This document shows positions 36,730-46,903 of a stretch of 62,174 bases of DNA, one piece after another. Position numbers and translations under genes: made by a program. The stretch's first letter is position 1, and each line of letters begins with the position of its first letter. Origin of the DNA: Phallus indusiatus (lineage: Eukaryota > Basidiomycota > Agaricomycetes > Phallales > Phallaceae); assembly GCA_027605045.1 (NCBI GenBank), contig JAQFWX010000184.1, forward strand, positions 1 through 62,174, given 5' to 3'. The notes below the pieces were generated by a model that was not told where the DNA came from, made no database searches, and saw only the letters and a program-made list of their open reading frames with translations.

Positions 36730-38639
36730 GTGGATATATCAACGATCATAGAAGAACTGCCTGCTCTTTCTCTCTATCTTATATGCCATTTTCTCCCATA
36801 TGCTCTCACATTTCTTGATTTCCTTCGGCAACGACTGAATTTCCATTTCTTGGCCTTATCACCCTGGTCTCAATTCAGACTCCGTTACTGTTATATCCTC
36901 GCGCACCAAAAAAAAAAGAGTAAAGAGAAAAAAAGAAAAAAGAAAGCTTTTTCAAAATCATCTTCGAAAAGAGTCGTTGGCTCGATTCTTAGTCCCACCC
37001 CTCTTCCGGCTTTTTGCGCATGAGGGGACGACATCGCACGTGTTCTCGTGCGATCACAGCCAGAAGAAACTGTCCACCCATTGGACCGTCCCTTTTCGTA
37101 ATCCGCTGGGGAAAAACATCAAAAAAATCGTCTCACCTTTTTTGATGTTTATTTTTTTCTTTTTCTATTTTTCTCTTGTACTTATCCTTTGTTTTTGTTT
37201 GCATATTCAATCTCTCCTGTTTCCCTCTTTTTGTTCACGACCCGTACGACCCCGGTACGACCTTTCACGACCCCGTTACGACCTTTTACGACCCTTGCAT
37301 CGCATCCGACGAAATGTATTTCGCGCGATGCCGGGTGAAACGCTTCATTGTTGGCCGTCGACGTCAATAGCTATGTATGGTCAACCCCTTTCCCTGGTCT
37401 CGTTGAAATACATACCCCGTGTCTATCCGCCTCGTTCCCACTCTCGGGTCGCTCATTGGAGTCATGTCTCAGTAAGTTTCTTTAATCATCGATGTTTTTA
37501 TAGGAAAACTCACTTTATTTTCGGTAGTGAACACTAACGACTTGATGACAATAGATACCCCAACATCCAACAACCCCTTCTGCTCTACGGTTCCTACGGA
37601 GTGGTATGCAAAAATCAGCTTTCCGTTCTCCTCTTTTGGTTCCAATTAGATGGAGGATTTCCATTTTCTTTGTTTTGGAAAGAAAGTAGATTTAGCATTT
37701 TCTCATACTCAACGACCTTTGCACATTTTAATGGTCGTTTCTGTGTTTCTTGGTTCATGCATTCTTGCTGTTTTCCTTATATATTTGAGTCCGAATTTGT
37801 TTCGAGGTTTTTCATCCTTTTATCTTTGCGTGCTGGTGAAATTGGTGAAATCGGTGAAATTCCAAAGAGAATATTAATCAGGCGTGCCTTTTATTTTTAA
37901 GATGAACGTGTTTGAAAAATGTGAGATTTGTCACAATTGGGTGTAGCGTCTTCTATTTGATTACGCCGTTTTCATTTTTCAGTTTCACAGGCTAAATTTG
38001 CATAAGGTCGATCCCATACTAACGCTCGTCCAGGAACGTTTTTCTCGATATTGAGGCACAACAGAAGCATCTGACTAGCAAGTTTATCTCATCTGATTTT
38101 CTGAAGAGTTCCTGAAGAATTTCGCGGAGAGATTGCTGATTTGCTGATTGGTTTACAGGCTTTGCAGGTTTTTTTAAAGTTCGCCGTAGTTCATTAGTGC
38201 AGGAACTTGAAAAAGACCATGTTGACGATGTCATTGTAAGTGTCGGAACTATTTCTAAGAATGTTGATGCTTTACTTAGACTGTTCATTATTATAAAGGA
38301 TGTGGTCTTGCTCGGGATGAGGATCAGAAGCTAGAATAAACTACCTTGTGATTCGGTTTATGCGGTGGGAGCAGGTTCAACGGAACTCCTCGACTTGTCA
38401 CCCTTATACCTCAGTTCATTGTTGACGCCCCTCGGTTAGCCGGGAAAAGAAATTTACCATGTGTCTTTAGATGAATTTTTCCGAAAGAAGGACGGCATAT
38501 TGAAACTGAAAACTTACCGGGTTTGTTGTGCCACTGGAAGTCCCTCATTATCCAGTAGCATCCAATATTAATAATTGTGGGGGATGATTAAGGACACTTT
38601 TCAGAGTGTTCCTGATGCGATTACCGCAGTTTTTCTGTG
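36730..38639. other. intergenic region with low-complexity tracts
   Basis: There is no supported gene in about 1.9 kb. It holds an A-rich tract (about 36907-36945), T/C-rich tracts (about 37120-37230) and a cluster of short ACGACC repeats (about 37227-37290). Confidence 0.4.
37227..37290. repeat. degenerate tandem repeat of ACGACC
   Basis: The hexamer ACGACC recurs about six times at spacings of roughly 9-13 bp, with variable CCGGT/CCGTT/TTTT spacers. The cause is unknown. Confidence 0.6.
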
Positions 38640-38684
38640 TATAAGGGCTCAAGTCATGTCATGTATGCTCTTAAGTGTGCATAC
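38640..38684 (+). promoter_or_regulatory. TATA-like box and GTGTGCATAC leader motif of 6-LysM gene
   Basis: TATAAGG at 38640-38646 is followed by GTGTGCATAC at 38675-38684, 36 bp upstream of the ATG at 38711. The same decamer precedes the two related LysM genes downstream. Confidence 0.55.
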
Positions 38685-38710
38685 ACCCACCCCCTTCCTC
38701 CATTTTGCTC

Positions 38711-40533
38711 ATGGCTCGTCTGGGCTCTTACTCCCTCTTCGCTTTTGCACTGAGCAAGTTCGTCATCGCTTCTCCTTATGTTCTTCCCAGGGGAATCGCT
38801 GCACTCCCCGGGAATGTTGCGGTCGGCACCACCGCAGCATGCAGCTTGTTCCACACCGTCTCGTCAGGCGAGACGTGTGATTCAGTCGAAGCAGAGTTTA
38901 GTATCACTGATGCTCTCTTCCATTTGTTGAACCCCGAAGTCAACACCGGATGCACCAACCTCATAACGGGGGAGGCGTATTGCGTTCAGCCTGCCAGTGC
39001 TGTTTCCCCACAAGCCCCAGTGGCATCCGGAACCGTCGCCAACTGTAGTTCATTCCATACTGCCGTGTCAGGCGAGACGTGCGATTCAATCGAAGAAGAG
39101 TTTGGCATCTCCGACGCCCTTTTCCGTTCGTTGAACCAGGGAATCAACTCCGAATGCACCAATATTTTTGCGGGAGAAGCTTATTGTGTTGAGGCTGCCA
39201 GTGCACCGGCAAGTAGCACCGCCACCTTATCACCAAGTAGTACGGCTACCTCACCGGCAAATGGTACAGTTACTTCACCACCAAGTAGCACATCGACCAC
39301 ACCAGCAAATGGTACAGTTACTTCATTACCAAGTAGCACACCGATCACACCGGCAAATGGTACAGTTATTTCATCACCAAGTGGCACATCGACCACACCG
39401 GCAAATGGTACAGTTACTTCATTACCAAGTAGCATATCGACCACACCGACAAATGGTACAGTTACTTCACCCCAAGTAGCACATCGACCACACCAGCAAA
39501 AAATACAACCACCTCATCAACAAGTAGTGCGGCTACCCCGTCAGCAAATAGTACGGCCACCCCAACGACAAGTAGTACCAGCACCACCCCACCAGTAACC
39601 ACTACCTCATCGCCATCAGCTACTGCTCCACCAGCTAATATTGCATCCGGAACTACTACAGACTGTGCATCATTCCATACCGCGGTGTCAGGCGAGACCT
39701 GCGATTCAGTCGAAGCAGAGTTCAATATCTCTGATGCCCTATTCCATTCGTTGAACCAGGGAATCAACTCCGAATGCACTAACCTTATAGCGGGGGAGGC
39801 CTATTGTGTTGAGGCGGTCAGTATTAATAGTACTGCCAGTGGTACCCCGACAGGTTCCTCATCGACGCCGACTGCTACAGCGCCCCCAGCTAATATTGCA
39901 TCCGGAACCACAACCAACTGTGGAGCGTTCCATACTGCCGTGTCAGGCGAGACCTGCGATTCAGTCGAAGCAGAGTTCGGTATCTCTGACGCCCTCTTCC
40001 ATTCGTTGAACCAGGGAATCAACTCCGAATGCACCAATCTCATAGCGGGGGAGGCGTATTGCGTTCAGGCCCCCAGCGCATCGACAAGTCCGTCGGCAAG
40101 TCCAACTAGTACCCCAGTTTCCCCAGCTGCCCCAGTTGCATCCGGAACCACCACAGATTGCGGCTCGTTCCATGTCGTCGTTCCAGGCGAAACGTGCGAT
40201 TCAGTCGAAGCAGATTTTGGCATCACCGACGCTCTCTTTCATTCATTGAATCCAGAAATCGACTCCGACTGCACTAATCTTATAGCGGGAGAGGCATATT
40301 GCGTTGACTCTAGTGCCATCCCTTCCGCGCCTGCCAATGTCGCTTCGGGAACAATTACAGGTGGATGTACACAGTTCTTCACCGTTCAGTCCGGACAAGA
40401 TTGCGACGACGTTGAAGCATTATTCGGTATCTCCTCTTCACTCTTCATTGCGTTGAATCCCGAGATTAATTCTGGCTGCACGAATCTCTTTGCTGGGAAT
40501 GCATATTGTGTGCAAGGCACTGCACCATCTTGA
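38711..40533 (+). CDS. secreted six-LysM protein with frameshifted linker
   Basis: The start is the ATG beginning MARLGSYSLFAFALSKFVIA, a signal peptide shared with the two LysM genes downstream. An amino half with two LysM units (ACSLFHTVSSGETC, NCSSFHTAVSGETC) runs into a Ser/Thr/Pro-rich linker of 16-residue repeats. The frame breaks near 39470-39477, where one base appears missing from a CCACCA tract. The next frame continues the linker and then four more LysM units (CASFHTAVSGETC, CGAFHTAVSGETC, CGSFHVVVPGETC, CTQFFTVQSGQDC), ending at 40533. I found no intron that bridges the break. As it stands only a truncated two-LysM product with an altered tail could be made, unless the base loss is an assembly error. 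A possible polyadenylation signal AATAAA is at about 40711. Confidence 0.8.
39260..39470 (+). repeat. 48-bp tandem repeat encoding a Ser/Thr/Pro linker
   Basis: Four full units (starting at 39260, 39308, 39356 and 39404) and a partial fifth (39452) encode variants of NGTVTSPPSSTSTTPA. The repeat number is a likely length polymorphism. The frameshift of the host gene lies in the fifth unit. Confidence 0.85.
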
Positions 40534-41406
40534 AAGTAGAGGGGTTTGGGGTTTGCCATCGTCAGAATCGGACACTTTTTTAGTCCATGCCTATGTTCCC
40601 GAATCGATGATGAATACCTTAACGTCTTAAATGAGATTATTAGTCACTTTTCTTTTGCGTTTTTTTTCTAATTTTGTATAGTTGTCTGAGATAGGAAAAT
40701 TCGACGGACAATAAAGGTTGTTTCACACAAACGAATGTCAAAGTTTGATGCTGCTCCGTATTATCCCAATATTTCCTTTCTCAAAATCCAGCGGTTAAAC
40801 GCTTGAATTTCAGTGTTAAGGCCATTTACTTTCCCCGGTACGTATTACAGGGCGATCTAACAAATGTAATTGTTCAAGAACATGAACGTCGAGGTAGGAA
40901 GTCAATTGAGTTATGACCAGCAAGTCACAGCATCGCATTTCCTAGATCATCTCGTTTGAAGAATTTATATCTGCCTTCTTTTTATGATTCTAAATCATTC
41001 TGACTGCAGGTGATTGGTTTACTGGTCTAAGGTTTAAGGCTAGGGTCTCATTTGGTGCCAAAGGGGCTTAAGCGCGGGTGCTGATTGAGAAAAAAAGTTA
41101 AGGTGCCAATCATTGAAAATGCAAAATGAAAAAATCTCTGTCTTGTCGTTGATGAATTTTCTTTTCAAATTCAATAAGGATCTTATTTTAATGGAATTCA
41201 AAATCAAAATGGGCTATAATGTAGCAAGCTTACCGACATCAAGTATCTGTCGCGATGTCACCGTTATGCCTCAGTTGAATGCTGGCATACTTCAGTGCGT
41301 GAGAAGGAGCGGTTTACCGTGCAATACTGAGCAAAAATTTCCCAAAGAAGATAGGTTTGTCTCATTTTAACCGTGAGATTGCCGTAATTTAAGAACTAAT
41401 ATGATG
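40534..41406. other. intergenic region between LysM genes
   Basis: No coding feature was recognised. It contains the 3' end of the upstream LysM gene and the promoter of the next. Confidence 0.4.
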
Positions 41407-41441
41407 TATAAAGACGTCAATCCTGTCTTTAGTGTGCATAT
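41407..41441 (+). promoter_or_regulatory. TATA box and GTGTGCATAC leader motif of 4-LysM gene
   Basis: TATAAAG at 41407-41413 and GTGTGCATAC at 41432-41441, 30 bp before the ATG at 41462. Confidence 0.55.
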
Positions 41442-41461
41442 ACTCACCTTCGATCTCAGGC

Positions 41462-42391
41462 ATGGTATGTTTAGGCTCTTACTCAACCCTCGTTTTTGCA
41501 TTGAGCAAGCTAGTTATTGCTTCTCCTTTCCTTCTGCGTCGTCAGAATGTTACAATTCCTGGTAATGTCGCGAACGGAACTGACACCGCAGGATGTAGCG
41601 CATTCCATGCTTCCGCGCCAGGTGACACGTGTATCACAATTGAAGTAGAGTTCAATATCACTGACACTCTCTTCCGTTCATTGAATCCGGAGATCAACGC
41701 TGGGTGTACCAATCTCATAGCTGGACAATCGTATTGTGTTGCCAGCGCACCGACGGTAATTAATACCCCACCGATTGCACCCGGAACGATCGTTCAAGGA
41801 TGTACCAAGTTTTTCACCATCGGAACAAACGACTCTTGTTCGTTTATCGAGACGCAGTTCAATATCAGCGATATCCTTTTCAAAATTATGAATCCCGAAA
41901 TCGACGCTGCATGTGACAATCTCATTCAAGGATTTGCGTACTGCGTTGAAACGAGCAATCTGACAACTATCCCAAGCAATGTTTCCCCCGGTACAATCAC
42001 TTCCGATTGCGTACGATACCTCACTATCGCGGAATCACAATCATGCACGGACGTCGAAGCAGAAGAAGATATCACCCTCGCAAATTTTCTTGCGTTAAAT
42101 CCGCAAGTAGATTCGGAGTGTTTGGACCTGGTGACTGGACAAGCTTACTGCGTGGCCACTATCAATACCACCCTCGTCACGAACGCACCCAACAACGTTG
42201 CTCCAGGAACCATCACAATGGGATGTACGGAATTCTTCACCGTAGAACCTGGACAAGTTTGCGCCGAAATTGAAGTGATGTTCGATATCTCGCCCACACT
42301 TTTCCTCTCCTTGAATCCCCAGTTAAATGTTGACTGCACGAATCTCGTTGCTGGGGAAGCATATTGTGTGCAAGGCACACCCCCGTCTTGA
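41462..42391 (+). CDS. secreted four-LysM protein
   Basis: A single exon of 309 residues. The signal peptide VCLGSYSTLVFALSKLVIAS is followed by LLRRQN, a possible dibasic processing site. Four LysM units follow: GCSAFHASAPGDTC, GCTKFFTIGTNDSC, DCVRYLTIAESQSC and GCTEFFTVEPGQVC, each closing in a YCV block. Linkers are short (NNVAPGTITMGC type). It is closely related to the genes at 38711 and 45652; the carboxy ends AYCVQGT.PS are nearly the same in all three. It is presumably a chitin-binding extracellular protein. The ATG at 41462 is chosen because it aligns with the signal-peptide start of the paralogs. Confidence 0.9.
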   Translation: MVCLGSYSTLVFALSKLVIASPFLLRRQNVTIPGNVANGTDTAGCSAFHASAPGDTCITIEVEFNITDTLFRSLNPEINAGCTNLIAGQSYCVASAPTVINTPPIAPGTIVQGCTKFFTIGTNDSCSFIETQFNISDILFKIMNPEIDAACDNLIQGFAYCVETSNLTTIPSNVSPGTITSDCVRYLTIAESQSCTDVEAEEDITLANFLALNPQVDSECLDLVTGQAYCVATINTTLVTNAPNNVAPGTITMGCTEFFTVEPGQVCAEIEVMFDISPTLFLSLNPQLNVDCTNLVAGEAYCVQGTPPS

Positions 42392-42586
42392 AGTAGGGTT
42401 GAAGTTTAGAACAAAAAAATGATTATCTAATTATGTATTAGAGATGTAACGGAAGTAGTTTACAAAGAAAATACAGCTTGAAGCTGCACTTAGGTAGTTT
42501 CACATTGTAAATCAAGAAATAATTGATCAAATCGATACAGCAACGGACAAATCAGAACACATAATCCTTTAGACTGATTAGGCGTC

Positions 42587-44299
42587 TCAATATTTGAAAA
42601 CAAATATATGTCCTTCCTCGCCGGGATCAGGCACATTAATGATACCACTGGTTGATAAGGCAAGTTTCTGGCAGTCCAAGGTCCAGTAGTCCTTACTTGA
42701 ACGCGCAGCCAGGCTTCGCGTAAAAACAAGCCGGGAGTGGTGTGTCCTCTCGTTTGTGAGCCCTTCGTCAAGCACCAAAGATGCCCGTTTAACTGGTTTT
42801 TCCTTTTTGCGATGCTCCGATCTTTTATAGAAGTCCTCCATATAACTCAATGACCTCGGAGCATTGTATAGTTTTATAACGTCTACATTATGCTCGTCGG
42901 GATAGAACTCGGTAAAATAATTGGTTTGAATGATGGTAACTTGAAGAATTTCATCGCCCTCTTCTGATTGTTCGTTCAGCGATTCTTGCGATTCGTTTGT
43001 CGTGTCGGAATCGCTGCAATACTCTGAGTTAAAATCGCAAAGCAAGAAGACCAATCGATTGGAAGTGTCAAACACAAAGTCGCGTAACGAATCATCTTGA
43101 TTGTCGATCTCGAAATAAATAGATATTCCCTTAGACAGTGCTGAAGGTGTAGGGTAGGGATTCAACATTTTTTTGGTTGTCTTTGTCTTTGTTTTGGCAG
43201 TGTTGATGGTTTCGTGGGGCCTGGCCACATAAGAGTCGATTAGATCATCAGGCCCGGGCTTGTAGAGTTAATTACTTGAATCATCGATAAAAGCGAGAAG
43301 AAAGACAACATACTTCCGTCATATCTGGAGAAGGAGTTTTCCTCAACAAGGATACGCAACTTCCATAGTCTTCGTCATCATTATAATACACCGACGCCGT
43401 GTCAATGGTTTCAGGCAAAGACTGATAGGGTCATTAACATCTGTGAACACGAGCAAGAGAAACAACTTACTTCAACTGAATCAATACTAAGAGCTCTCTC
43501 GGCGACAGTTTCACTTTCCAATCCCTCGTAGGAAGATGTCGGTGTTAACTCATCAGAAATGCTCGGTGTTTGTGCAGGTGAGAAGACACCGCCGACTGCT
43601 GTGTAATGTTGATCTAGAAACCCAAAGATGCCCATATACTAGGATGATTATGAGTTACGAGTAGAATAACCGACAAAACACCATGTTTACCTGGAGGTTA
43701 GGCTGATAGGGCGCCATAATGCAGTAAAACGATCCAACTTTCCAGTTCCAAACAAAAATATTATCTCTGGGCGCGAACTCGTCACCGGGTTCTTTTTGAG
43801 GGCTGATGCAGACTCCAAGAGCGTCTTCTTGAACTATGAGGCGACCATGAGCCGCCTCTGCGAAAGTAGATGTTTCATTCGCAATCGAGCCGTCCCAATC
43901 ATGGACTCTTAAAGTGACAACAAATTTTCTAGCCGTATTATTCTCAGAAAACATTGGAAAACAAGTTTACTAAGTATATACGCACCGTTCGTCGTATGTG
44001 AAGGAAGCAAATCCCGTCCTATGTGTTAACAATGCGACATCACGAACGGCGTACGGAAGAACAGCACACAGGGCAAAGATAACTTGTTGCTGATCATCCG
44101 CAATCGCTTCATGAACGCGAGCCAAATAAACAAATGACGTCGGAGGATCTCGTTGAACTATGGTGTAAAGGATTTGATCGTCTAGTATGGAAGGGAGTAA
44201 GGTATAAGCAAGTTGGTTATTCTTCAAGCCCTCGAGTCTAAAATCGTCGGTCGGCCACAGTAGCGAGATGATAGCCTTGGGTTTTCCAATTAACCACAT
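42587..44299 (-). CDS. uncharacterised Agaricomycete protein, family B copy 2
   Basis: This is a paralog of the gene at 19612-21336, transcribed leftwards. The protein starts at 44299 with MWLIGKPKAIISLLW. I infer five exons. The first ends at 43982; others include QHYTAVGGVFSPAQ (ending about 43472), a segment ending LLRKTPSPDMTE (about 43310), and the last exon down to the stop at 42587. Matching blocks are SILDDQILYTIV, PPTSFVYLARVHEAI, VTLRVHDWDGSIA, FVWNWKVG and LALSTSGIINVPDPGEEGHI. It is intact in my reading. Its function is not known. It sits inside the LysM gene cluster, just as copy 1 sits beside the chitinase. Confidence 0.75.
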
Positions 44300-45567
44300 C
44301 GTTTAAAGTGCTACTAAATTATATGGAAGGTACGCAAATCGTCGAGTATCGCAGAAAATTACGTGTGGGTGAAGCAAAAAAAAGTATGACTTGATGAAAA
44401 GCCTCAATATATAGGAAGAAAGTGGGGACAAAAGTGCCATGCCATTCTAGTTAACGTTAGGACAATGTAGGACAACGGAGCCTACAGACGACGTCATAGT
44501 ACAACATCGTGATTTGCAAGGAAAAAGAACCGAGGAAAAAAGGCACAAAAGAAGAGCAAGACCTAGCAAGACAAAGGATACTATTTTGTCGAAGTAAAGT
44601 GATTGAAGACAAGTCGAAGACGAAGTAGCCGAACAGGTGTGACGATATACGTAACGTGTTTACGTCATCAGGCGTGAGAAAAGCTTACCGTAAACCAATC
44701 GTAAACGCTGAAAACTTTCTCTTGAACTTCATATTTCTTAACTCGAGTCTCCAGCCTATTAGTCTCATTTTATCTTATAAACTTTCAATCCGGTTCTATC
44801 TCAGACACCATCATGTTGGGTTTTTGCGTGTCGGTAATACAGGAAGACCGCGTCTCGGGGTGATTAGTAGCCCGGTGCGTTAGTGTCATGGCGAATGTGT
44901 TCGCCACGTCTGGTCATCAAGATTGTGGTTATGCAGAACTTTGTTTGTGTTTCTTCTCTCTCGGCTTAACCGGCCAACGCTGAGATTTCACGTCGGCGTT
45001 CAACTTGAATTTTCTGATTAGCGAAACACCTCGCATCAAGTTCGTCTAAAAATGTTCAGTCATTAAACGAGCATGAAGAGGAGACACAGCATTGGGATTG
45101 GTTCATAAAATTACTTCTGGAGCTTTGGAAATATTTGACATTTGTCGTTCAATTGGTTAGTTTCCATAAAACCCATCAGCGCTGTTTGACTGCGGACACG
45201 ATTGAAAAAAACCAATGGCTTTGATTCAGCTTTCGCTTGATTTGTTGATGTTATGGCCAAGCCATTACAAATTTCAGGGGTTAAGCTTACCCCGTGTACT
45301 TCGTCTCAAAATGGGAGGGAGCACTGCGGCGCCGGGAGACGCATTAGTCCATTAACCTGTCGCCGTTATTGCCGCCGTCCTTGCCGTCCAACTGGCTATA
45401 CGCTGGTTCATCTGTAAAAGGGAATTGACCATGCGTTAACTAGTGTTTCAGGAAGGTTGAAGTCAATGTCACCTTGCCCGGCTCGTCCGTGTTGACGAAG
45501 TGTCGAGCCCCAAACGGGACGAACGAACGTTTCTATACTATTCTCGTGTTCCTGAGATTTTTTTTTG
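44300..45567. other. intergenic region between family B copy 2 and 3-LysM gene
   Basis: The two flanking genes are divergent. No coding sequence was recognised. Confidence 0.4.
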
Positions 45568-45618
45568 TATATAAAGGCTTCGTTGAGTCGCATTCTCTTC
45601 AGTGACAAGTGTGCATAC
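45568..45618 (+). promoter_or_regulatory. TATA box and GTGTGCATAC leader motif of 3-LysM gene
   Basis: TATATAAAG at 45568-45576 and GTGTGCATAC at 45609-45618, 43 bp before the ATG at 45652. Confidence 0.6.
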
Positions 45619-45651
45619 ATCCACTTCGAGCCCATCTCACAGTCAGTAGCC

Positions 45652-46374
45652 ATGGCACGTCTCAGCTCTTACTCGCTCTTCGCTTTTGTTGCATTGAGCA
45701 AGCTCGTCATCGCTTCTCCTCTTGTTCTGCCTCGTCAGATTTTTGGTCCACCTTCAGTTGCACCCGGAACAATCGTTCAAGGGTGTACGCAGTTCTTCAC
45801 TGTTGGGACAAACAGCTCTTGTGCGTCCATCGAGAACCAATTCAACATCAGTGACATACTGTTCAAAACGATGAACCCCGAAATCGACGCTGCTTGTGAC
45901 AATCTCATTGACGGTTCGTCGTACTGTGTCCAAACGAGCAATTTGACCAATATTCCGAGCAACGTTTCCCCTGGTACGATCACTTCCGGCTGTGTTCGAT
46001 ACTTCACCGTCCCGGAAGGACAATCGTGCCAAGACATCGTAACCGAAGAGGATATCACCCTCGCAAATTTCCTGGCGTTAAATCCTGAGGTGAACTCGGA
46101 TTGCTTGAATCTCATTGCTGGAGAAGCGTACTGCGTCGACTCTATCAATCAACCCCTCCCTGGCAACGCACCTGGCAACGTCGCTCCTGGTACTATTACA
46201 GACGGATGCACCGAATTCTTCACTATTCAGCCCAGTCAAACTTGCGATGAGGTCGAGGCGATTTTCAATATCACTTCCACGCTTTTCTTCGCATTGAATC
46301 CCGAGATCAATGCCGATTGCACGAATCTCATCGCCGGAGACGCATACTGCGTGCAAGGCACGGCTCCATCTTAA
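45652..46374 (+). CDS. secreted three-LysM protein
   Basis: A single exon of 240 residues. The signal peptide is ARLSSYSLFAFVALSKLVIA. It is followed by LVLPRQ and three LysM units (GCTQFFTVGTNSSC, GCVRYFTVPEGQSC, GCTEFFTIQPSQTC) with NP-containing cores and YCV ends. It corresponds closely to units 2-4 of the gene at 41462, so the two differ by loss or gain of the first LysM. The size and domain make-up are those of fungal LysM effector-like proteins, which bind chitin fragments or protect hyphae. The role here is inferred from domains only. Confidence 0.9.
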   Translation: MARLSSYSLFAFVALSKLVIASPLVLPRQIFGPPSVAPGTIVQGCTQFFTVGTNSSCASIENQFNISDILFKTMNPEIDAACDNLIDGSSYCVQTSNLTNIPSNVSPGTITSGCVRYFTVPEGQSCQDIVTEEDITLANFLALNPEVNSDCLNLIAGEAYCVDSINQPLPGNAPGNVAPGTITDGCTEFFTIQPSQTCDEVEAIFNITSTLFFALNPEINADCTNLIAGDAYCVQGTAPS

Positions 46375-46903
46375 AAGTAGAGGGGTATTGGGAATTAGTC
46401 AATTGACCATTAATATAGAATGTCTAATGGATATATAACGAGACTTCTTTATGTATACCAATAATGGACTTGAACATTGCGTTTCGCGTGTCTGAAACTT
46501 GCAAAATGACTTGAAGAGAGGGAACAGCGTCTGTGCCTAGTTTTGAGAAAGCGAAGTTATTACACTGCAATGACATCACTTCCGTCAGATCCTTACGTCC
46601 CATTTGATTTAAGGATATGGCGAAAACACGTTGAGTTACTTCGTCCGGCTGGACGGAGTTCTTATAAGAAGCGTTTCCAAGCTTGGTATTTGGGGACGAA
46701 AGATGCAAGAGGCATTGCTAAAAGTTATATTTGGATCTGTGGCAACAGCAATTAAAAAGCCCCAATCAAAGAACCTCGCCACACCTTATTGATTTTTGGC
46801 TCAATGGGCTTGCGGCGCCAACGCCAAATTTAGAGTAATATTGAACTCTCTAAGCACTGGTTTGGGCTCCTTGTTTCACCTAAATTGTGGGGGAACTTGA
46901 TAA
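46375..46903. other. intergenic region
   Basis: No supported gene. A 70-codon open frame at 46543-46755 has no recognisable motif. Confidence 0.4.

Noticed and set aside
36977..37537. 186-codon plus-strand frame in the pyrimidine-rich intergenic region
   Set aside because: Phe/Leu/Ser composition reflects the T/C-rich base content; there is no convincing start context or family.
39181..39779. Two Val-rich minus-strand frames in the LysM linker region
   Set aside because: They are antisense of the 48-bp Ser/Thr/Pro repeat and share its periodicity.
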